Shown: positions 46,658 to 57,941, counted from the stretch's first letter. The stretch: DNA of 64,000 bases from Shouchella clausii (GCF_002250115.1 NZ_CP019985.1:4030001-4094000); one strand, 5' to 3'. Notes: generated from the sequence alone by a model not told the origin. Translations and numbers: made by a program.

Positions 46658-47991
46658 ACAATTTGCTTGTAATCTTCTAAAACGCGGACAAATTCGCCAC
46701 GGTTATATGGATAGCCCGCCTCTTTGATTTTTACGCGCACCAATTTTCCAATCATTGTTTCATCAGCCTCTAGTTTTACTTTTAAATAGTTATCTGTATA
46801 GCCGACAAACAAGCCGCTTTCAGGGTTGTCTTTATCTCGCTCTTCTGGTATGACTTCAAGCACTTCATTCTCAAAACTTGAAGCATATTCTTTCGCTAAT
46901 TGGTTTGACAATTCAATTAAGCGGTGCACACGTTCATTTTTTATGGCCTCATCAATTTGGTCTGTCATCCGGGCAGCTGGCGTACCTGTGCGCATCGAAT
47001 AAGGGAATACATGCAATTCACTGAACTTATGTTTGGCGATAAAGTCGTATGTTTCTTGGAACTCTTCTTCTGTCTCGCCAGGAAAGCCAACAATGACATC
47101 AGACGTAATTGCAAGCCGTGGAAGGGCTTGTTTTAACTTTTCGATCCGTTCTTCATAAGCAGCCATCGTATACTTCCTGCGCATCCGTTTCAGCACAGTA
47201 TCCGATCCAGATTGGAGCGGAATATGCATATGGCGGACCACTTTGCTTGATTTGCCGATCACCGCAATGACCTCGTCGGTTAATTGGCTCGCCTCAATCG
47301 ACGAAATACGAAGCCGTTTCAGCCCCTCTACCTTTTCCAAATCCTCTAACAAACGGGCAAGGCTATAATCCTTCAAATCTTCGCCATAGCCGCCAGTATG
47401 AATGCCAGTCAACACGATTTCTTTGTAGCCAGCATGAACAAGTTGCTGGGCTTGGCGCACGACTTCTTGCGGATCACGGGAACGCATCAACCCTCGCGCC
47501 CAAGGAATAATGCAAAATGTGCAGAAATTGTTGCAGCCTTCTTGAATTTTTAAGGACGCCCGTGTCCGATCTGTAAATGAAGGCACATCCAATTCTTCAT
47601 ATACCCTTGATTTCATAATATTGCCGACAGCGTTGATTGGCTGCCGCTCTTTTTTATATTGGTCGATGTAACCAAGCATTTTCGAGCGGTCTTGCGTACC
47701 GACAACAATATCGACCCCAGGAATGGCCATCACTTCCGCAGGGGACGTTTGCGCATAACAGCCAGTTACGCAAATAACAGCGTCTGGGTTTTTGCGAATC
47801 GCGCGGCGAATGACTTGCCTGCTTTTTTTGTCACCTGTATTGGTGACCGTACATGTATTAATGACATAGACGTCTGCAGTCTGTTCAAACTCGACTTTTT
47901 CATAGCCTTCTTGTTTAAACAGCTGCCAAATCGCTTCCGTCTCGTAATGGTTTACTTTACAACCTAATGTATGAAACGCAACAGTTGACAA
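46654..47991 (-). CDS. mtaB: tRNA t6A37 methylthiotransferase MtaB
   Basis: The 445-residue radical SAM enzyme makes ms2t6A at position 37 of tRNA. It has the UPF0004 domain (HTLGCKVNHYETEAIWQLF, NTCTVTNTGDKKSRQ, VTGCYAQ), the radical SAM motif KIQEGCNNFCTFCIIPWARG (CxxxCxxC), ISSIEASQL and the TRAM domain near the end. The mtaB gene (B. subtilis yqeV) is the last gene of the dnaK-dnaJ-prmA-rsmE run. A 30S/tRNA modification theme fits the neighbours. Confidence 0.97.
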   Translation of the reverse strand: MSTVAFHTLGCKVNHYETEAIWQLFKQEGYEKVEFEQTADVYVINTCTVTNTGDKKSRQVIRRAIRKNPDAVICVTGCYAQTSPAEVMAIPGVDIVVGTQDRSKMLGYIDQYKKERQPINAVGNIMKSRVYEELDVPSFTDRTRASLKIQEGCNNFCTFCIIPWARGLMRSRDPQEVVRQAQQLVHAGYKEIVLTGIHTGGYGEDLKDYSLARLLEDLEKVEGLKRLRISSIEASQLTDEVIAVIGKSSKVVRHMHIPLQSGSDTVLKRMRRKYTMAAYEERIEKLKQALPRLAITSDVIVGFPGETEEEFQETYDFIAKHKFSELHVFPYSMRTGTPAARMTDQIDEAIKNERVHRLIELSNQLAKEYASSFENEVLEVIPEERDKDNPESGLFVGYTDNYLKVKLEADETMIGKLVRVKIKEAGYPYNRGEFVRVLEDYKQIV

Positions 47992-48002
47992 CTGGATTCA
48001 CC

Positions 48003-48749
48003 TCATAATTCAAATTGGTACGAAAGAGCGGCTAACACGTACATAGCAGCCGTTTCGGTACGGACAATGCGAGGGCCTATGCTGCAAGAGACCGCGCCCT
48101 TGGCCGACAAAAGCGCCACTTCCTCACGAGTCAGCCCTCCTTCAGGACCGACAATGACCAAAAGGGACATGCCTGGTTTGAGCATAGCAAAGGCGCGCTT
48201 TAAATTTGCCTTTTCACCTTGCTTCGCTTCTTCTTCATCACAAACAATGCAGACATCATAATGAGTAAGAGCCTCGGCAACCGTTTTTAACGGCACAGGC
48301 TTGGCCACGGTTGGCACGAAAAGACGATGTGCTTGTTCTGCGGCTTCCTTAGCAATCTTTTGCAAACGCTCCGTTTTCTTTGTGCCCTTCTTTTCATCCC
48401 ATTTTACTATAGATCGACTCGCAGAAAAAGGCGCGAATGAGTACGCGCCAAGTTCTGTTCCTTTTTGGACGATGGTTTCAAGCTTATCGCCTTTCGGCAG
48501 GCCTTGCGCGACCGTCACCCGGATCGGCAATTCTGTCTCGTTGTCCACTTCGTTGAGGACAGTGCCTTTGACGCTAGATGGATCGAATTGCGAAAGCTGA
48601 ACAAGCACGGCTTTGCCGTCTTCATTGACGCAAATGACTTCATCACCTGCTTGCATTCGCATCACTTTTGTAATGTGTGCGGCGTCGTCTCCAGTTATTT
48701 CGACAACTTCATTTGTCAACTGTTCATTTTTAATAAAATAACGCTGCAT
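48003..48749 (-). CDS. rsmE: 16S rRNA (uracil-1498-N3)-methyltransferase RsmE
   Basis: The 248-residue SPOUT-fold enzyme has an N-terminal PUA-like domain (DDAAHITKVMRMQAGDEVICVNEDGK), GLPKGDKLETIVQKGTELG and the knotted C-terminal SAM site LLVIVGPEGGLTREEVALLSAKGAVSCSIGPRIVRTETAAMYVLAAL. It methylates U1498 in 16S rRNA. It stands between prmA and mtaB in the dnaJ operon and follows prmA by 14 bases. Confidence 0.96.
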   Translation of the reverse strand: MQRYFIKNEQLTNEVVEITGDDAAHITKVMRMQAGDEVICVNEDGKAVLVQLSQFDPSSVKGTVLNEVDNETELPIRVTVAQGLPKGDKLETIVQKGTELGAYSFAPFSASRSIVKWDEKKGTKKTERLQKIAKEAAEQAHRLFVPTVAKPVPLKTVAEALTHYDVCIVCDEEEAKQGEKANLKRAFAMLKPGMSLLVIVGPEGGLTREEVALLSAKGAVSCSIGPRIVRTETAAMYVLAALSYQFEL

Positions 48750-48763
48750 GCCTTTGCACCTGC

Positions 48764-49711
48764 CTACGCTTGGCTGGGTTTTTGCGCAACAATCGCTACC
48801 CAGTCGTCCAATTCGTTCACTTCTTGAACCGTAAAACCTGCTGCCTTTAATGCCCCTTCGACAGCTTCTCTTTTGCTAGAGATAATTCCAGAAGTTAAAA
48901 AGAGCCCGCCTCGTTTGACAACACGGTAAGCATCGGCCGTAAACTGCAAAATGACTTCTGCTAGAATGTTGCTAACAAGCACATCAGCGCTTTCGCTAGC
49001 AACACCGTTTAGGAGATTGCCTTGCTGCACATCGACAAAGTCACTAGCGCCGTTTAAGGCCACATTCGCCTTCGCGCTATTCACAGCTACCTCATCCAAG
49101 TCCAACGCTGTAATCGCCTCGGCGCCGAACTTCCATGCAGCAATCGCAAGTATGCCAGAACCCGTGCCAACATCGATGACCGCATCCCCTTGCTTGACCG
49201 CATGCTCAAGAGCTTGAAGCGACAGAATCGTCGTTGGATGTGTTCCAGTGCCAAACGCCATCCCTGGATCTAATTCGATGACGATTTCCCCTGGACGAGC
49301 GCTATACTCTTCCCATGTCGGCACAATTGTGACTTGCTCCGTTACTTGAACGGGGTGGTAAAAGCTCTTCCATGCCGTTGCCCAGTCTTCTTCTTTTACT
49401 TCTGTATAATCCATTGTCCCGTGGCCAATGTCAATTTGAAAGGAAACGAGATTATGGACGCGCCTTCTTACTTCAGCAATCGTTTCCTTAAAAGTGGCGC
49501 CCATTGGAAAATAGGCTTTAACCATCACACCTTCATCTGGGTAATCCTCAGGGGAGAGCTCATACACCTCCCCATACTTTACACTCCACTCTGTCACAAG
49601 GTCCTGGGGATCCTCAATCGCTACGCCTGCGGCACCTAATTCATGGAGAATATTTGATACAGGCTCCACCGCTTCCTGCGTCGTATGGACGCGAAATTCA
49701 GCCCACTTCAT
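48764..49711 (-). CDS. prmA: Ribosomal protein L11 methyltransferase
   Basis: The 315-residue SAM enzyme trimethylates ribosomal protein L11. It has an N-terminal substrate-recognition domain and the motifs LDPGMAFGTGTHPTTILSLQALE, VIDVGTGSGILAIAAWKFGAEAITALDLDEVAVNSAKANVALNG and VLVSNILAEVILQFTADAYRVVKRGGLFLTSGII. The start at 49711 (GAGGTGG upstream) is preferred to the frame start at 49738. It is 23 bases beyond dnaJ. Confidence 0.96.
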   Translation of the reverse strand: MKWAEFRVHTTQEAVEPVSNILHELGAAGVAIEDPQDLVTEWSVKYGEVYELSPEDYPDEGVMVKAYFPMGATFKETIAEVRRRVHNLVSFQIDIGHGTMDYTEVKEEDWATAWKSFYHPVQVTEQVTIVPTWEEYSARPGEIVIELDPGMAFGTGTHPTTILSLQALEHAVKQGDAVIDVGTGSGILAIAAWKFGAEAITALDLDEVAVNSAKANVALNGASDFVDVQQGNLLNGVASESADVLVSNILAEVILQFTADAYRVVKRGGLFLTSGIISSKREAVEGALKAAGFTVQEVNELDDWVAIVAQKPSQA

Positions 49712-49734
49712 TTGTTCGGCCACCTCGCTTGATC

Positions 49735-50853
49735 TCAATCGCCTTTGAAAGCACGGCGCAGTTTGTCAAAAAATCCGTCATTTTGCTCCTCTGGCCTTCC
49801 GCCGCTCATACCGGCAAATTCACGCATTAATTCTTTTTCATTTTCAGTTAAATTTTTGGGCGTTACGACACGGACTTGCACATGCTGATCGCCTTGGCCG
49901 CGCCCATGCACATTTGGCACTCCTTTTCCTCTCAGACGGAAACTAGTGCCTGTTTGCGTGCCTGCTGGAATTTTTAATTTAACTTTCCCAGTCAAAGTTG
50001 GCACTTCAATTTCATCACCTAGGGCAACTTGGGGAAAGGTGAGCGGTACTTCACAATAAATGTCTTCTCCATCACGTTCAAAAAATTCATGTGGCTTCAC
50101 TTGGAAGACGACGTAAAGGTCGCCTGGAGGGCCCCCGTTTGCACCAGCTTCACCTTGTCCAGCTACACGGAGTTGTTGGCCATTATCAATTCCTGCTGGC
50201 ACTTTAATATTGATTTTTTTACGTTTCCGCACTTTGCCTTTGCCGCTGCATGTAGAACATTTTTGCTTAATGATTTTTCCAGTTCCTTCACAATAGTTAC
50301 AAACACGGCGATTGACAACACGGCCAAATGGCGTGTTTTGCTCAACATTTAGTTGACCAGACCCACCGCAATGGGAACAAGTATCTGGCTTTGTACCAGG
50401 TTTGGCTCCTGATCCATGGCACGTACCGCATGTTTCCTCACGGGGGATTTCAATTTCGGTTTCCTTGCCAAATACCGCTTCTTTAAACTCCAATGTCATC
50501 GTATATTGAAGGTCATCCCCTTGGCGCGGTGCATTTGGATTGCGGCGCCCACCTCCGCCGCCAAAAAACATATCAAAAATGTCGCTAAAACCACCAAAAT
50601 CGCCACTTGCGCCGGCTCCTCCAAACCCTTGGTTTGGATCTGCATGGCCAAACTGGTCATAACGGGCTTTCTTTTGGGGATCGCTCAATGTATCATAGGC
50701 TTCTTTTACTTCCTTGAATTTCGCCTCAGCGTCCTCTTCCTTGTTGACATCAGGGTGATATTTTCGCGCTAGTTTTCGATATGCTTTTTTTACTTCTTCT
50801 ACTGAAGCATTCCGGTCTACGCCAAGCACTTCATAGTAATCTCGTTTGCTCAC
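49735..50853 (-). CDS. dnaJ: Molecular chaperone DnaJ
   Basis: The 372-residue co-chaperone has the J domain ([37 protein letters not shown] motif), the Gly/Phe region, the four CxxCxGxG zinc repeats ([36 protein letters not shown]) and the C-terminal peptide-binding domain. It brings unfolded clients to DnaK. GTG start with GGAGGGA upstream. It follows dnaK after a weak hairpin. Confidence 0.98.
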   Translation of the reverse strand: MSKRDYYEVLGVDRNASVEEVKKAYRKLARKYHPDVNKEEDAEAKFKEVKEAYDTLSDPQKKARYDQFGHADPNQGFGGAGASGDFGGFSDIFDMFFGGGGGRRNPNAPRQGDDLQYTMTLEFKEAVFGKETEIEIPREETCGTCHGSGAKPGTKPDTCSHCGGSGQLNVEQNTPFGRVVNRRVCNYCEGTGKIIKQKCSTCSGKGKVRKRKKINIKVPAGIDNGQQLRVAGQGEAGANGGPPGDLYVVFQVKPHEFFERDGEDIYCEVPLTFPQVALGDEIEVPTLTGKVKLKIPAGTQTGTSFRLRGKGVPNVHGRGQGDQHVQVRVVTPKNLTENEKELMREFAGMSGGRPEEQNDGFFDKLRRAFKGD

Positions 50854-50961
50854 GTGCAGTTTCCCTCCCGACTGAAGCTGTCTATCGCTTCACGTTTTCT
50901 CACATAACGTTCATCATACCACCATATAAAGCGCCGTTCAATCTCAACGCTTTTTTCAGAG

Positions 50962-50995
50962 AAAAAAGCCAAAGCCACTACTGACTTTGACTTTC
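50962..50995 (-). terminator. Weak terminator-like hairpin after dnaK
   Basis: AAGTCAAAG pairs with CTTTGGCTT around about ten bases, with one mismatch, followed by TTTTTT on the minus strand. It may reduce dnaJ relative to dnaK expression. Confidence 0.5.
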
Positions 50996-51010
50996 TTCCA
51001 TTAAGCAAGC

Positions 51011-52837
51011 TTATTTTTTGTCGTCGTCGTTCACTTCTTCGTAGTCTGCGTCAACAACGTTGTCGTCTTGCTTATCTGCACTTTCATTGCCGCTGTCTTG
51101 TTGAGCTTGTGCCGCTTGCTCATACAACTTTGTCGTCAAAGCAGTGACGATTTCTTGAAGTTCGTCCTTGGCAGCTTTAATGTCGTCTGTGTTGTCGGCT
51201 TCAAGTGCTTTTTTCAACTTGTCTTTCGCCGCTTCGGCTTTGTCTTTTTCTGCTTGATCAACATTGTCGCCTAAATCTTTTAACGTTTTTTCAGTCGAAA
51301 AGACGAGCTGATCTGCTTCGTTACGCAATTCTACTTGCTCGCGACGCTTTTTGTCCGCTTCAGCATTTGCTTCGGCTTCTTGTACCATTTTATCAATTTC
51401 TTCTTCTGATAGGCCTGAAGAAGACGTGATTGTAATCGATTGTTCTTTGTTGGTTCCAAGATCTTTCGCCTTAACATTGACAATGCCGTTAGCGTCAATA
51501 TCAAATGTCACTTCAATTTGCGGAACTCCCCGTGGTGCTGGCGGGATGTCTGTTAACTGGAAACGGCCAAGCGTTTTGTTGTCGGCAGCCATTTCCCGTT
51601 CCCCTTGAAGCACATGAATATCAACGGATGGCTGATTGTCAGCAGCTGTTGAAAACACTTGTGATTTTGACGTAGGAATTGTCGTGTTGCGTTCGATTAG
51701 TTTTGTGAATACGCCGCCCATCGTCTCAATTCCAAGGGACAATGGTGTTACGTCAAGAAGCACAACGTCTTTAACATCACCAGTCAAGACACCTGCTTGC
51801 ACTGCAGCCCCAAGCGCTACTACTTCGTCAGGGTTGACGCCTTTATGAGGGTCTTTGCCCGTTAGCTTTTTGATTGCCTCTTGTACAGCCGGGATACGAG
51901 TCGATCCACCAACAAGGACGACTTTGTCGATGTCCGATGCGGACAGACCAGCATCGGAGAGCGCACGGCGTGTTGGGCCAAGCGTCCGTTCTACAAGGTC
52001 AGCAGACAACTCATCGAATTTCGCACGAGTCAATGTTAACTCTAAGTGCTTAGGACCTGTTGCATCAGCAGTAATAAATGGCAACGAAATTTGCGTTTGC
52101 GTAACGCCAGATAAATCTTTTTTCGCTTTCTCGGCAGCATCTTTTAAGCGTTGCATCGCCATTTTATCTTGCGACAAGTCGATGCCATTTTCTTTTTTAA
52201 ACTCTGCTACAAGATGATCCATGATCACTTCATCAAAATCATCGCCGCCTAGTTTGTTGTCGCCAGAAGTGGCTTTTACTTCGAAGAAGCCGTCTCCTAG
52301 CTCTAGGATGGAAACGTCGAATGTTCCACCGCCAAGGTCATAAACCAAAATTGTTTGGTCATCTTCTTTTTCAAGACCATATGCAAGAGCAGCAGCTGTC
52401 GGCTCATTGACGATACGGTCCACTTCAAGGCCAGCAATTTTGCCCGCGTCTTTTGTCGCTTGGCGTTGGGAGTCATTAAAATAAGCTGGCACGGTAATGA
52501 CCGCTTTGGTAACTTTCTCGCCAAGATATGCTTCTGCATCGGCTTTTAACTTTTGCAAAATAATCGCTGAAATTTCTTGAGGGGAGTAACTTTTCCCTTC
52601 AATATCTACTTTGTAATCAGTACCCATATGGCGTTTAATGGAAATGACCGTATTTGGGTTAGTGATCGCTTGGCGCTTTGCCACTTCCCCAACGAGACGC
52701 TCACCATCTTTAAAAGCGACTACAGAAGGCGTTGTCCGGTTGCCTTCTGGGTTTGGGATAACGGTGGCTTCGCCGCCCTCCATTACGGCCACACAAGAGT
52801 TTGTTGTCCCTAAGTCAATACCAATAATTTTGCTCAT
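51011..52837 (-). CDS. dnaK: Molecular chaperone DnaK (Hsp70)
   Basis: The 608-residue Hsp70 opens with [20 protein letters not shown], has [49 protein letters not shown] and the peptide-binding domain from [17 protein letters not shown], then an acidic C-terminal tail that ends in the usual EEV-like region. It folds proteins with DnaJ and GrpE. The ATG at 52837 has GGAGG upstream. Confidence 0.99.
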   Translation of the reverse strand: MSKIIGIDLGTTNSCVAVMEGGEATVIPNPEGNRTTPSVVAFKDGERLVGEVAKRQAITNPNTVISIKRHMGTDYKVDIEGKSYSPQEISAIILQKLKADAEAYLGEKVTKAVITVPAYFNDSQRQATKDAGKIAGLEVDRIVNEPTAAALAYGLEKEDDQTILVYDLGGGTFDVSILELGDGFFEVKATSGDNKLGGDDFDEVIMDHLVAEFKKENGIDLSQDKMAMQRLKDAAEKAKKDLSGVTQTQISLPFITADATGPKHLELTLTRAKFDELSADLVERTLGPTRRALSDAGLSASDIDKVVLVGGSTRIPAVQEAIKKLTGKDPHKGVNPDEVVALGAAVQAGVLTGDVKDVVLLDVTPLSLGIETMGGVFTKLIERNTTIPTSKSQVFSTAADNQPSVDIHVLQGEREMAADNKTLGRFQLTDIPPAPRGVPQIEVTFDIDANGIVNVKAKDLGTNKEQSITITSSSGLSEEEIDKMVQEAEANAEADKKRREQVELRNEADQLVFSTEKTLKDLGDNVDQAEKDKAEAAKDKLKKALEADNTDDIKAAKDELQEIVTALTTKLYEQAAQAQQDSGNESADKQDDNVVDADYEEVNDDDKK

Positions 52838-52855
52838 GCGTCGTTCCTCCAAGTC

Positions 52856-53437
52856 CTATTGATTTACTTTCACCATTGAGTGACGAATCACTCGGTCTTT
52901 TAGTTTGTACCCTTTTTGAAGTTCCTCAACAATTTGGTTCGGCTCATAGCCTTCCTCTGACACTTGCATTACTGCTTGGTGGAGATGTGGGTCGAACAGC
53001 TCACCTTCTGTAGGAATCGGTTCTACCCCTTCTTGTTTTAATGCTTCTTCTACTTGGCGGTACACCATTTCCATTCCTTGGAGCAATTGTTTTGCTTCTT
53101 CATGTTTAGGTTCGACCAACAAAGCGCGTTCGAAGTTATCAAGTGCAGGGAGCAATTTTTCAATAAAGCCTTGGGCGCGGTATTTTGCCTGCGCCTCTTT
53201 CTCCTCTTTCGTGCGACGGCGAAAATTTTCATAATCAGCACGAACGCGAGCGAGACGGTCTTTTAATTCATTTAGCTCTATTTCAAGAGGGTGAACCTCT
53301 GGCTCTTCTTGTTCTTCAACTTCACTTCCGCTATTGTTTTCAGTCTCTTCTTGCTCAGCGGAATCGCCGTGGCCGTCTTCTACTTTTGTTTGTTCTGTTT
53401 CTTCTGTTTGCAGTTCCTCGTTCTTCTCTTCTGCCAC
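52856..53437 (-). CDS. grpE: Nucleotide exchange factor GrpE
   Basis: The 193-residue protein has an acidic disordered start, a long coiled coil ([52 protein letters not shown]) and the beta-wing end [44 protein letters not shown]. It releases ADP from DnaK. GTG start with CAGGAGGTG upstream. It stands between hrcA and dnaK. Confidence 0.97.
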   Translation of the reverse strand: MAEEKNEELQTEETEQTKVEDGHGDSAEQEETENNSGSEVEEQEEPEVHPLEIELNELKDRLARVRADYENFRRRTKEEKEAQAKYRAQGFIEKLLPALDNFERALLVEPKHEEAKQLLQGMEMVYRQVEEALKQEGVEPIPTEGELFDPHLHQAVMQVSEEGYEPNQIVEELQKGYKLKDRVIRHSMVKVNQ

Positions 53438-53541
53438 GTTTGTTCACCTCCTGTAAAATCATCGTCTATAGCTTGCGGGCTTTGCACATTTGCCCGCGCC
53501 TTCTATGTATAGCAGCAGATGACTGCTGCGTATACGAAATA

Positions 53542-54570
53542 CTAACGTTCAAAACCAGTTAACCGCTTTGTCAAGTCTTTCGACAAGGAGTCAACCACTT
53601 TAATCATCCGCTTATATTCCATTCTTGTCGGACCGATCACGCCTAGCGTCCCGACATGGCGGCCGTCAATCGCATAAGACGCTGTAATGACACTGCAAAA
53701 CTCGAACGCTTCCAGTTCGTTTTCTTGGCCAATCGAAACATGGAGCCCATCTGTTTGTTGTGCGCGCAGCCACTTTTGCAATAAATTTTCCTCTTCAAGT
53801 GTTTTATAGAGAAGCCTCATTTTCTCAACATCTTGAAATTCAGGCTGTTCCATTAAATTGGTTTTCCCTGAGAAGAATAGTTTCTCTCCAGAAGCGGGAA
53901 CCATTGACTGCTGAAGCATATGGAGTATATGTTCGTAGTTGTTAATATGCGCTTTAAAAAGTTGGGCAAGTTCTGTATTCAACTTCCGTTGCAAAGAAGA
54001 CAACGGCGTGCCAACGAGGCGCTCATTTAACAAATTGACCGTCCGCTCTAAATCGGAAGGCGTAACATTTTCATCCACTTGGACAAGCCTGTTTTCAACA
54101 TGCCCGTTTTCGCTTACAAGGATCACAACAGCCTTTTGGTTGCTCATCGGGATGATTTGTATATGGCGCAAACGTTCATTTATCGATTCTGGGCCAAGTA
54201 CAATCGACACATAGCTAGTCATTTCTGACAAAATCCGCGCCGATTCTTGGAATACCTCTTCCATTGCCTGGAGCCTGGCTGTTGTCAGCCTGGAAAGGCC
54301 AGCTCGCTCAGCTACAGTCAAACGGTGCGGCGACAATAAATGGTCGACATAGTACCGGTACCCTTGTTGAGAGGGGACACGGCCAGCTGAACTATGGGGT
54401 TTTTCCAAAAATCCCAGTTCTTCGAGATCAGCCATTTCGTTCCGAATCGTTGCTGGACTGTATGGGATATCCTCTCGTTTCGAGATGCTGCGCGAACCAA
54501 CCGGCTCAGCAGAGCGAACATAGTCGTCAACGATCGCATGTAACACCAACAGTTGTCTTTCCGTTAACAT
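53542..54570 (-). CDS. hrcA: Heat-inducible transcription repressor HrcA
   Basis: The 343-residue repressor has the N-terminal winged helix (LTERQLLVLHAIVDDYVRSAEPVGSRSISKREDIPYSPATIRNEMADLEELGFLEKPHSSAGRVPSQQGYRYYVDHL) and the IDD/GAF-like domain. It binds CIRCE and needs GroE to stay active. The ATG at 54570 has AGGAGGTG upstream, seven codons inside a longer frame. It heads the operon hrcA-grpE-dnaK-dnaJ-prmA-rsmE-mtaB. Confidence 0.97.
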   Translation of the reverse strand: MLTERQLLVLHAIVDDYVRSAEPVGSRSISKREDIPYSPATIRNEMADLEELGFLEKPHSSAGRVPSQQGYRYYVDHLLSPHRLTVAERAGLSRLTTARLQAMEEVFQESARILSEMTSYVSIVLGPESINERLRHIQIIPMSNQKAVVILVSENGHVENRLVQVDENVTPSDLERTVNLLNERLVGTPLSSLQRKLNTELAQLFKAHINNYEHILHMLQQSMVPASGEKLFFSGKTNLMEQPEFQDVEKMRLLYKTLEEENLLQKWLRAQQTDGLHVSIGQENELEAFEFCSVITASYAIDGRHVGTLGVIGPTRMEYKRMIKVVDSLSKDLTKRLTGFER

Positions 54571-54584
54571 CCCAGCACCTCCTG

Positions 54585-54611
54585 TTAGCACTCAAATGCA
54601 ACGAGTGCTAA
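54585..54611. promoter_or_regulatory. CIRCE operator
   Basis: TTAGCACTC, nine bases, GAGTGCTAA: both arms equal the consensus. The operator lies just before hrcA and downstream of the predicted transcription start, so HrcA represses its own operon. Confidence 0.97.
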
Positions 54612-54621
54612 TACTATTGAT

Positions 54622-54650
54622 ACACTATCAAACAGGTGTCCATTTGTCAA
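54622..54650 (-). promoter_or_regulatory. Probable SigA promoter of the hrcA operon
   Basis: TTGACA (54650-54645), a 17-base spacer and TAGTGT (54627-54622). The -10 is weak but position and the CIRCE site just downstream support it. Confidence 0.55.
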
Positions 54651-54661
54651 TGAAAAAACGC

Positions 54662-55828
54662 TTAATGATCGTCTTGCAGCTCGCTGTCTTCTAAAACAGC
54701 CACAAACAATGCAAATGCTTCATTCCCAAGCAACAATCCATTTTCTGTCAGACGAATAACGTGGTCGTTTTCTTCTAGCAGCCCTTTTCGTTTCCCTTCT
54801 GCGATTTCTTTGGCAAACAGCGACTCCACTTCTAACCCATAACGCGCAAAAAAATCAGCTTTATTTACACCGCTACGAATACGGAGCCCTAAAAAAACAG
54901 CTTCTTCTAAACACTCGGCCCGACTGACGACATGGGTTCGCAACCGCGGCTCTCCAGTAGCCCACACAGCCTCAATATATTTTGCAACGGGATTGATATT
55001 TTGGTAGCGCACTTGATTTTCATAGCCAGAAGCACCGGCACCAAAACCAGCGTATGGTTCATTGCGCCAATAGACAAGATTATGTTTGCTCTCATAGCCA
55101 GGTTTGCCGAAATTGCTAATTTCATACTGGTTAAGGCCAGCTGCTGCTGTTTTTTCCTTAAGCAGCTCATACATCGCTACATCATCGTCTTCAGGGGGCA
55201 AGTGGAGCTGCCCTTTTTTGTAACGGTTATAAAAGACAGTCTGTTTTTCAATTTTTAAAGCGTAAGCGGAAATATGTTCTACGTCTAAGGACAAAGCGCG
55301 ATCGACTGAGCGTTCAAAGTCTGCAACTGATTGGTTTGGCAAGCCGAGCATTAAATCAATAGATAGATTAGTAAATCCTAATGAACGGGCCTTGCGAACA
55401 GCTTGCTCCACCCCTTCGGGCGAATGGGTTCGCCCAATATCTGTTAACAGCTTTTGGTTGAATGTTTGCGCGCCTATGCTTAAGCGGTTGACACCGTAAC
55501 GTTTCATAACTCCGAGCTTATCCTCATCAGCGCTGTCTGGGTTCACTTCAACTGTCCATTCTTCGAGTTCGCTTAAATCAAAAAGGCTCTCTATCGCTGA
55601 AAACAGTCGTTCTAGTTGTATAGCCGTTAATGCTGTCGGCGTGCCCCCACCAACATAAATCGTCTTCACTAGGCCATCTCTTCGACGGCTTCGGGCTTGT
55701 TTCATTTCTTCAATTAAAGCGTCAATGTAGGCATCGACAGGCTGGTTTTCAATAAATACTTTATTAAAATCACAATAATGACAGATATGTTCACAAAACG
55801 GAATATGCACATATAGCGAGTGGCTCAC
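54662..55828 (-). CDS. hemW: Radical SAM protein HemW (HemN-like)
   Basis: The 388-residue protein starts SLYVHIPFCEHICHYCDFNKVF with the CxxxCxxC cluster motif, then TIYVGGGTPTALTAIQLERL, GVNRLSIGAQTFNQKLL, DLMLGLPNQSVADFERSV and QYEISNFGKPGYESKHNLVYW. It resembles oxygen-independent coproporphyrinogen oxidase, but the HemW group acts in haem trafficking. The GTG at 55828 has AAGGAGG upstream and fits the family; a start at 55849 is possible. Confidence 0.92.
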   Translation of the reverse strand: MSHSLYVHIPFCEHICHYCDFNKVFIENQPVDAYIDALIEEMKQARSRRRDGLVKTIYVGGGTPTALTAIQLERLFSAIESLFDLSELEEWTVEVNPDSADEDKLGVMKRYGVNRLSIGAQTFNQKLLTDIGRTHSPEGVEQAVRKARSLGFTNLSIDLMLGLPNQSVADFERSVDRALSLDVEHISAYALKIEKQTVFYNRYKKGQLHLPPEDDDVAMYELLKEKTAAAGLNQYEISNFGKPGYESKHNLVYWRNEPYAGFGAGASGYENQVRYQNINPVAKYIEAVWATGEPRLRTHVVSRAECLEEAVFLGLRIRSGVNKADFFARYGLEVESLFAKEIAEGKRKGLLEENDHVIRLTENGLLLGNEAFALFVAVLEDSELQDDH

Positions 55829-55931
55829 GCGTCTCTCCTCCTTGCTCATTTAAGTGTCCTTTCCTCAAGCCTACCCTTGGAGGAGGCGTAGCAGCCCCAG
55901 CAAATTTGTAGCAAAAGGAATTGATTTGACA

Positions 55932-55998
55932 GAAAAAAGCCGACCTCCTAAATACAGAAGGTGGCCTCTACGTATTTTCGTTTAGAGGTCGGCTCTTT
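55932..55998 (-). terminator. Terminator of lepA
   Basis: AGCCGACCTCTAAA pairs with TTTAGGAGGTCGGCT with an inner GTATTT/AAATAC stem and six T on the minus strand. Confidence 0.85.
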
Positions 55999-56047
55999 TA
56001 CGGCCGGAAGCGGGCAATTCTATAAGGGCATCATGCACAAGCATTGC

Positions 56048-57871
56048 TTACTTGTCGTCCATGCGCAGTACAGCCATAAAAGCTTCCTGTGGAATCTCGA
56101 CGTTTCCAACTGCTTTCATTCGCTTCTTGCCTTCTTTTTGCTTTTCAAGAAGCTTTCGTTTACGGGAAATGTCGCCGCCATAACATTTAGCTAACACATT
56201 TTTGCGGATTGCTTTGATCGTCGAACGAGCGATAATTTTTGTGCCAATACTTGCTTGGACAGGCACTTCAAATTGCTGGCGCGGAATTAACTCTTTCAGT
56301 TTTTCGACGATCACTTTCCCTCGTTCATAAGCAGAATCGCGGTGGACAATGACGGACAAGGCGTCAACTTTCTCGCCGTTCAATAAAATGTCCATTTTCA
56401 CTAATTTTGATTGTCTGTAGCCGATCAGTTCATAATCAAAAGAGGCATACCCTTTCGTATTCGATTTCAATTGATCAAAGAAATCGTAGACAATTTCCGA
56501 TAAAGGGATCTCATAAATGATTTGTACGCGGTTTTCATCCAAATACTGCATGTCCACAAAAATGCCGCGCTTGCTTTGGCAAAGCTCCATGACTGCACCA
56601 ACATAGTCATTAGGCACCATCACAGTCGATTTGACATACGGCTCTTCGACATGGTCCATTTTTTGGGGATCAGGCATATTTGTCGGGTTGTCAATCTGAA
56701 TCGTATTGCCGTCTGTAAGCGTCACATGGTAAATAACCGATGGCGCTGTCGTAATTAAGGAAATCCCAAATTCCCGTTCAATCCGCTCCTGAATAATTTC
56801 CATGTGAAGCAACCCTAAAAAGCCGCAGCGGAAACCAAAACCAAGTGCTTGTGACGTTTCTGGTTCATACTGGAGAGAAGCATCATTCAGCTCGAGGCGT
56901 TCCAACGCCTCGCGTAGATCGTTGTAATCATTTGTATCGATTGGATAAAGGCCGCAATAGACCATCGGATTCATCCGACGATAGCCAGGCAATGCCTCTG
57001 GTGCTGGATTGACGGCGCTTGTTATCGTGTCGCCGACACGAGAGTCGCTGACATTTTTGATCGCTGCCGTTAAAAAGCCTACATCACCTACAGTTAATTC
57101 TTCGCATTTGACTGCTTTTGGCGTGAATACGCCAACTTCATTCACTTCAAATTCCTTCCCTGTTTGCATCATCCTAATTTTTTCGCCTGGACGAACGGTG
57201 CCCTCGACGATACGGATATAAGCAATGACGCCACGGTATGGATCATAGAGCGAGTCAAATATTAACGCTTTAAGCGGTGCCGTTGGATCGCCAGCAGGGG
57301 CAGGCACTTTCTCAACGACCTGTTCCAAGATGTCTTCAATGCCGATGCCATTTTTGGCAGAAGCCAGTACAGCATCGGAAGCATCAAGGCCAATGACGTC
57401 TTCCACTTCTTTTTTCACACGTTCTGGCTCTGCGCTTGGCAAGTCGATTTTATTAATTACAGGCAAAATTTCCAAGTCATTGTCTAATGCCAAGTAAACG
57501 TTGGCGAGTGTTTGCGCCTCAATTCCTTGGGCGCTATCAACGATAAGAAGCGCCCCTTCACAAGCAGCGAGGCTGCGGGACACTTCATAAGTAAAATCGA
57601 CATGTCCTGGCGTATCAATTAAATGAAAAATATACTCGTTTCCATCTTTGGCTTTGTATTTCAATTGGACTGCGTTTAGCTTAATCGTTATGCCACGCTC
57701 GCGTTCCAAGTCCATTGCATCAAGCGCTTGTTCTTTCATTTCACGGTCAGTCAATGCCCCGGTCCTTTCAAGGATGCGGTCTGCCAATGTTGATTTCCCG
57801 TGGTCAATATGGGCGATAATCGAGAAATTTCGGATTCTCGACTGCCGCTCAAGTCGTTGGTCGTTGTTCAT
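56048..57871 (-). CDS. lepA: Elongation factor 4 (LepA)
   Basis: The 607-residue GTPase has the G domain [21 protein letters not shown], the G2 Thr (RGITIK), G3 DTPGHVDF, G4 NKIDLP and the LepA-specific C-terminal end ([45 protein letters not shown]). It acts on the ribosome in initiation or back-translocation. The start at 57871 (AGGGGTGAG upstream) fits the family; the frame extends to 57997. It follows yqxA by 70 bases. Confidence 0.97.
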   Translation of the reverse strand: MNNDQRLERQSRIRNFSIIAHIDHGKSTLADRILERTGALTDREMKEQALDAMDLERERGITIKLNAVQLKYKAKDGNEYIFHLIDTPGHVDFTYEVSRSLAACEGALLIVDSAQGIEAQTLANVYLALDNDLEILPVINKIDLPSAEPERVKKEVEDVIGLDASDAVLASAKNGIGIEDILEQVVEKVPAPAGDPTAPLKALIFDSLYDPYRGVIAYIRIVEGTVRPGEKIRMMQTGKEFEVNEVGVFTPKAVKCEELTVGDVGFLTAAIKNVSDSRVGDTITSAVNPAPEALPGYRRMNPMVYCGLYPIDTNDYNDLREALERLELNDASLQYEPETSQALGFGFRCGFLGLLHMEIIQERIEREFGISLITTAPSVIYHVTLTDGNTIQIDNPTNMPDPQKMDHVEEPYVKSTVMVPNDYVGAVMELCQSKRGIFVDMQYLDENRVQIIYEIPLSEIVYDFFDQLKSNTKGYASFDYELIGYRQSKLVKMDILLNGEKVDALSVIVHRDSAYERGKVIVEKLKELIPRQQFEVPVQASIGTKIIARSTIKAIRKNVLAKCYGGDISRKRKLLEKQKEGKKRMKAVGNVEIPQEAFMAVLRMDDK

Positions 57872-57941
57872 TTTTCTTGACTCACCCCTAAAATGCGTAC
57901 ATGTACACTGCCCCTTATTATAGCAAGCCAATGGCGGCGCT

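Noticed and set aside
51011-52837. CIRCE-like operator between grpE, dnaK and dnaJ
   Set aside because: I looked for TTAGCACTC-N9-GAGTGCTAA inside the operon and found only the copy before hrcA.
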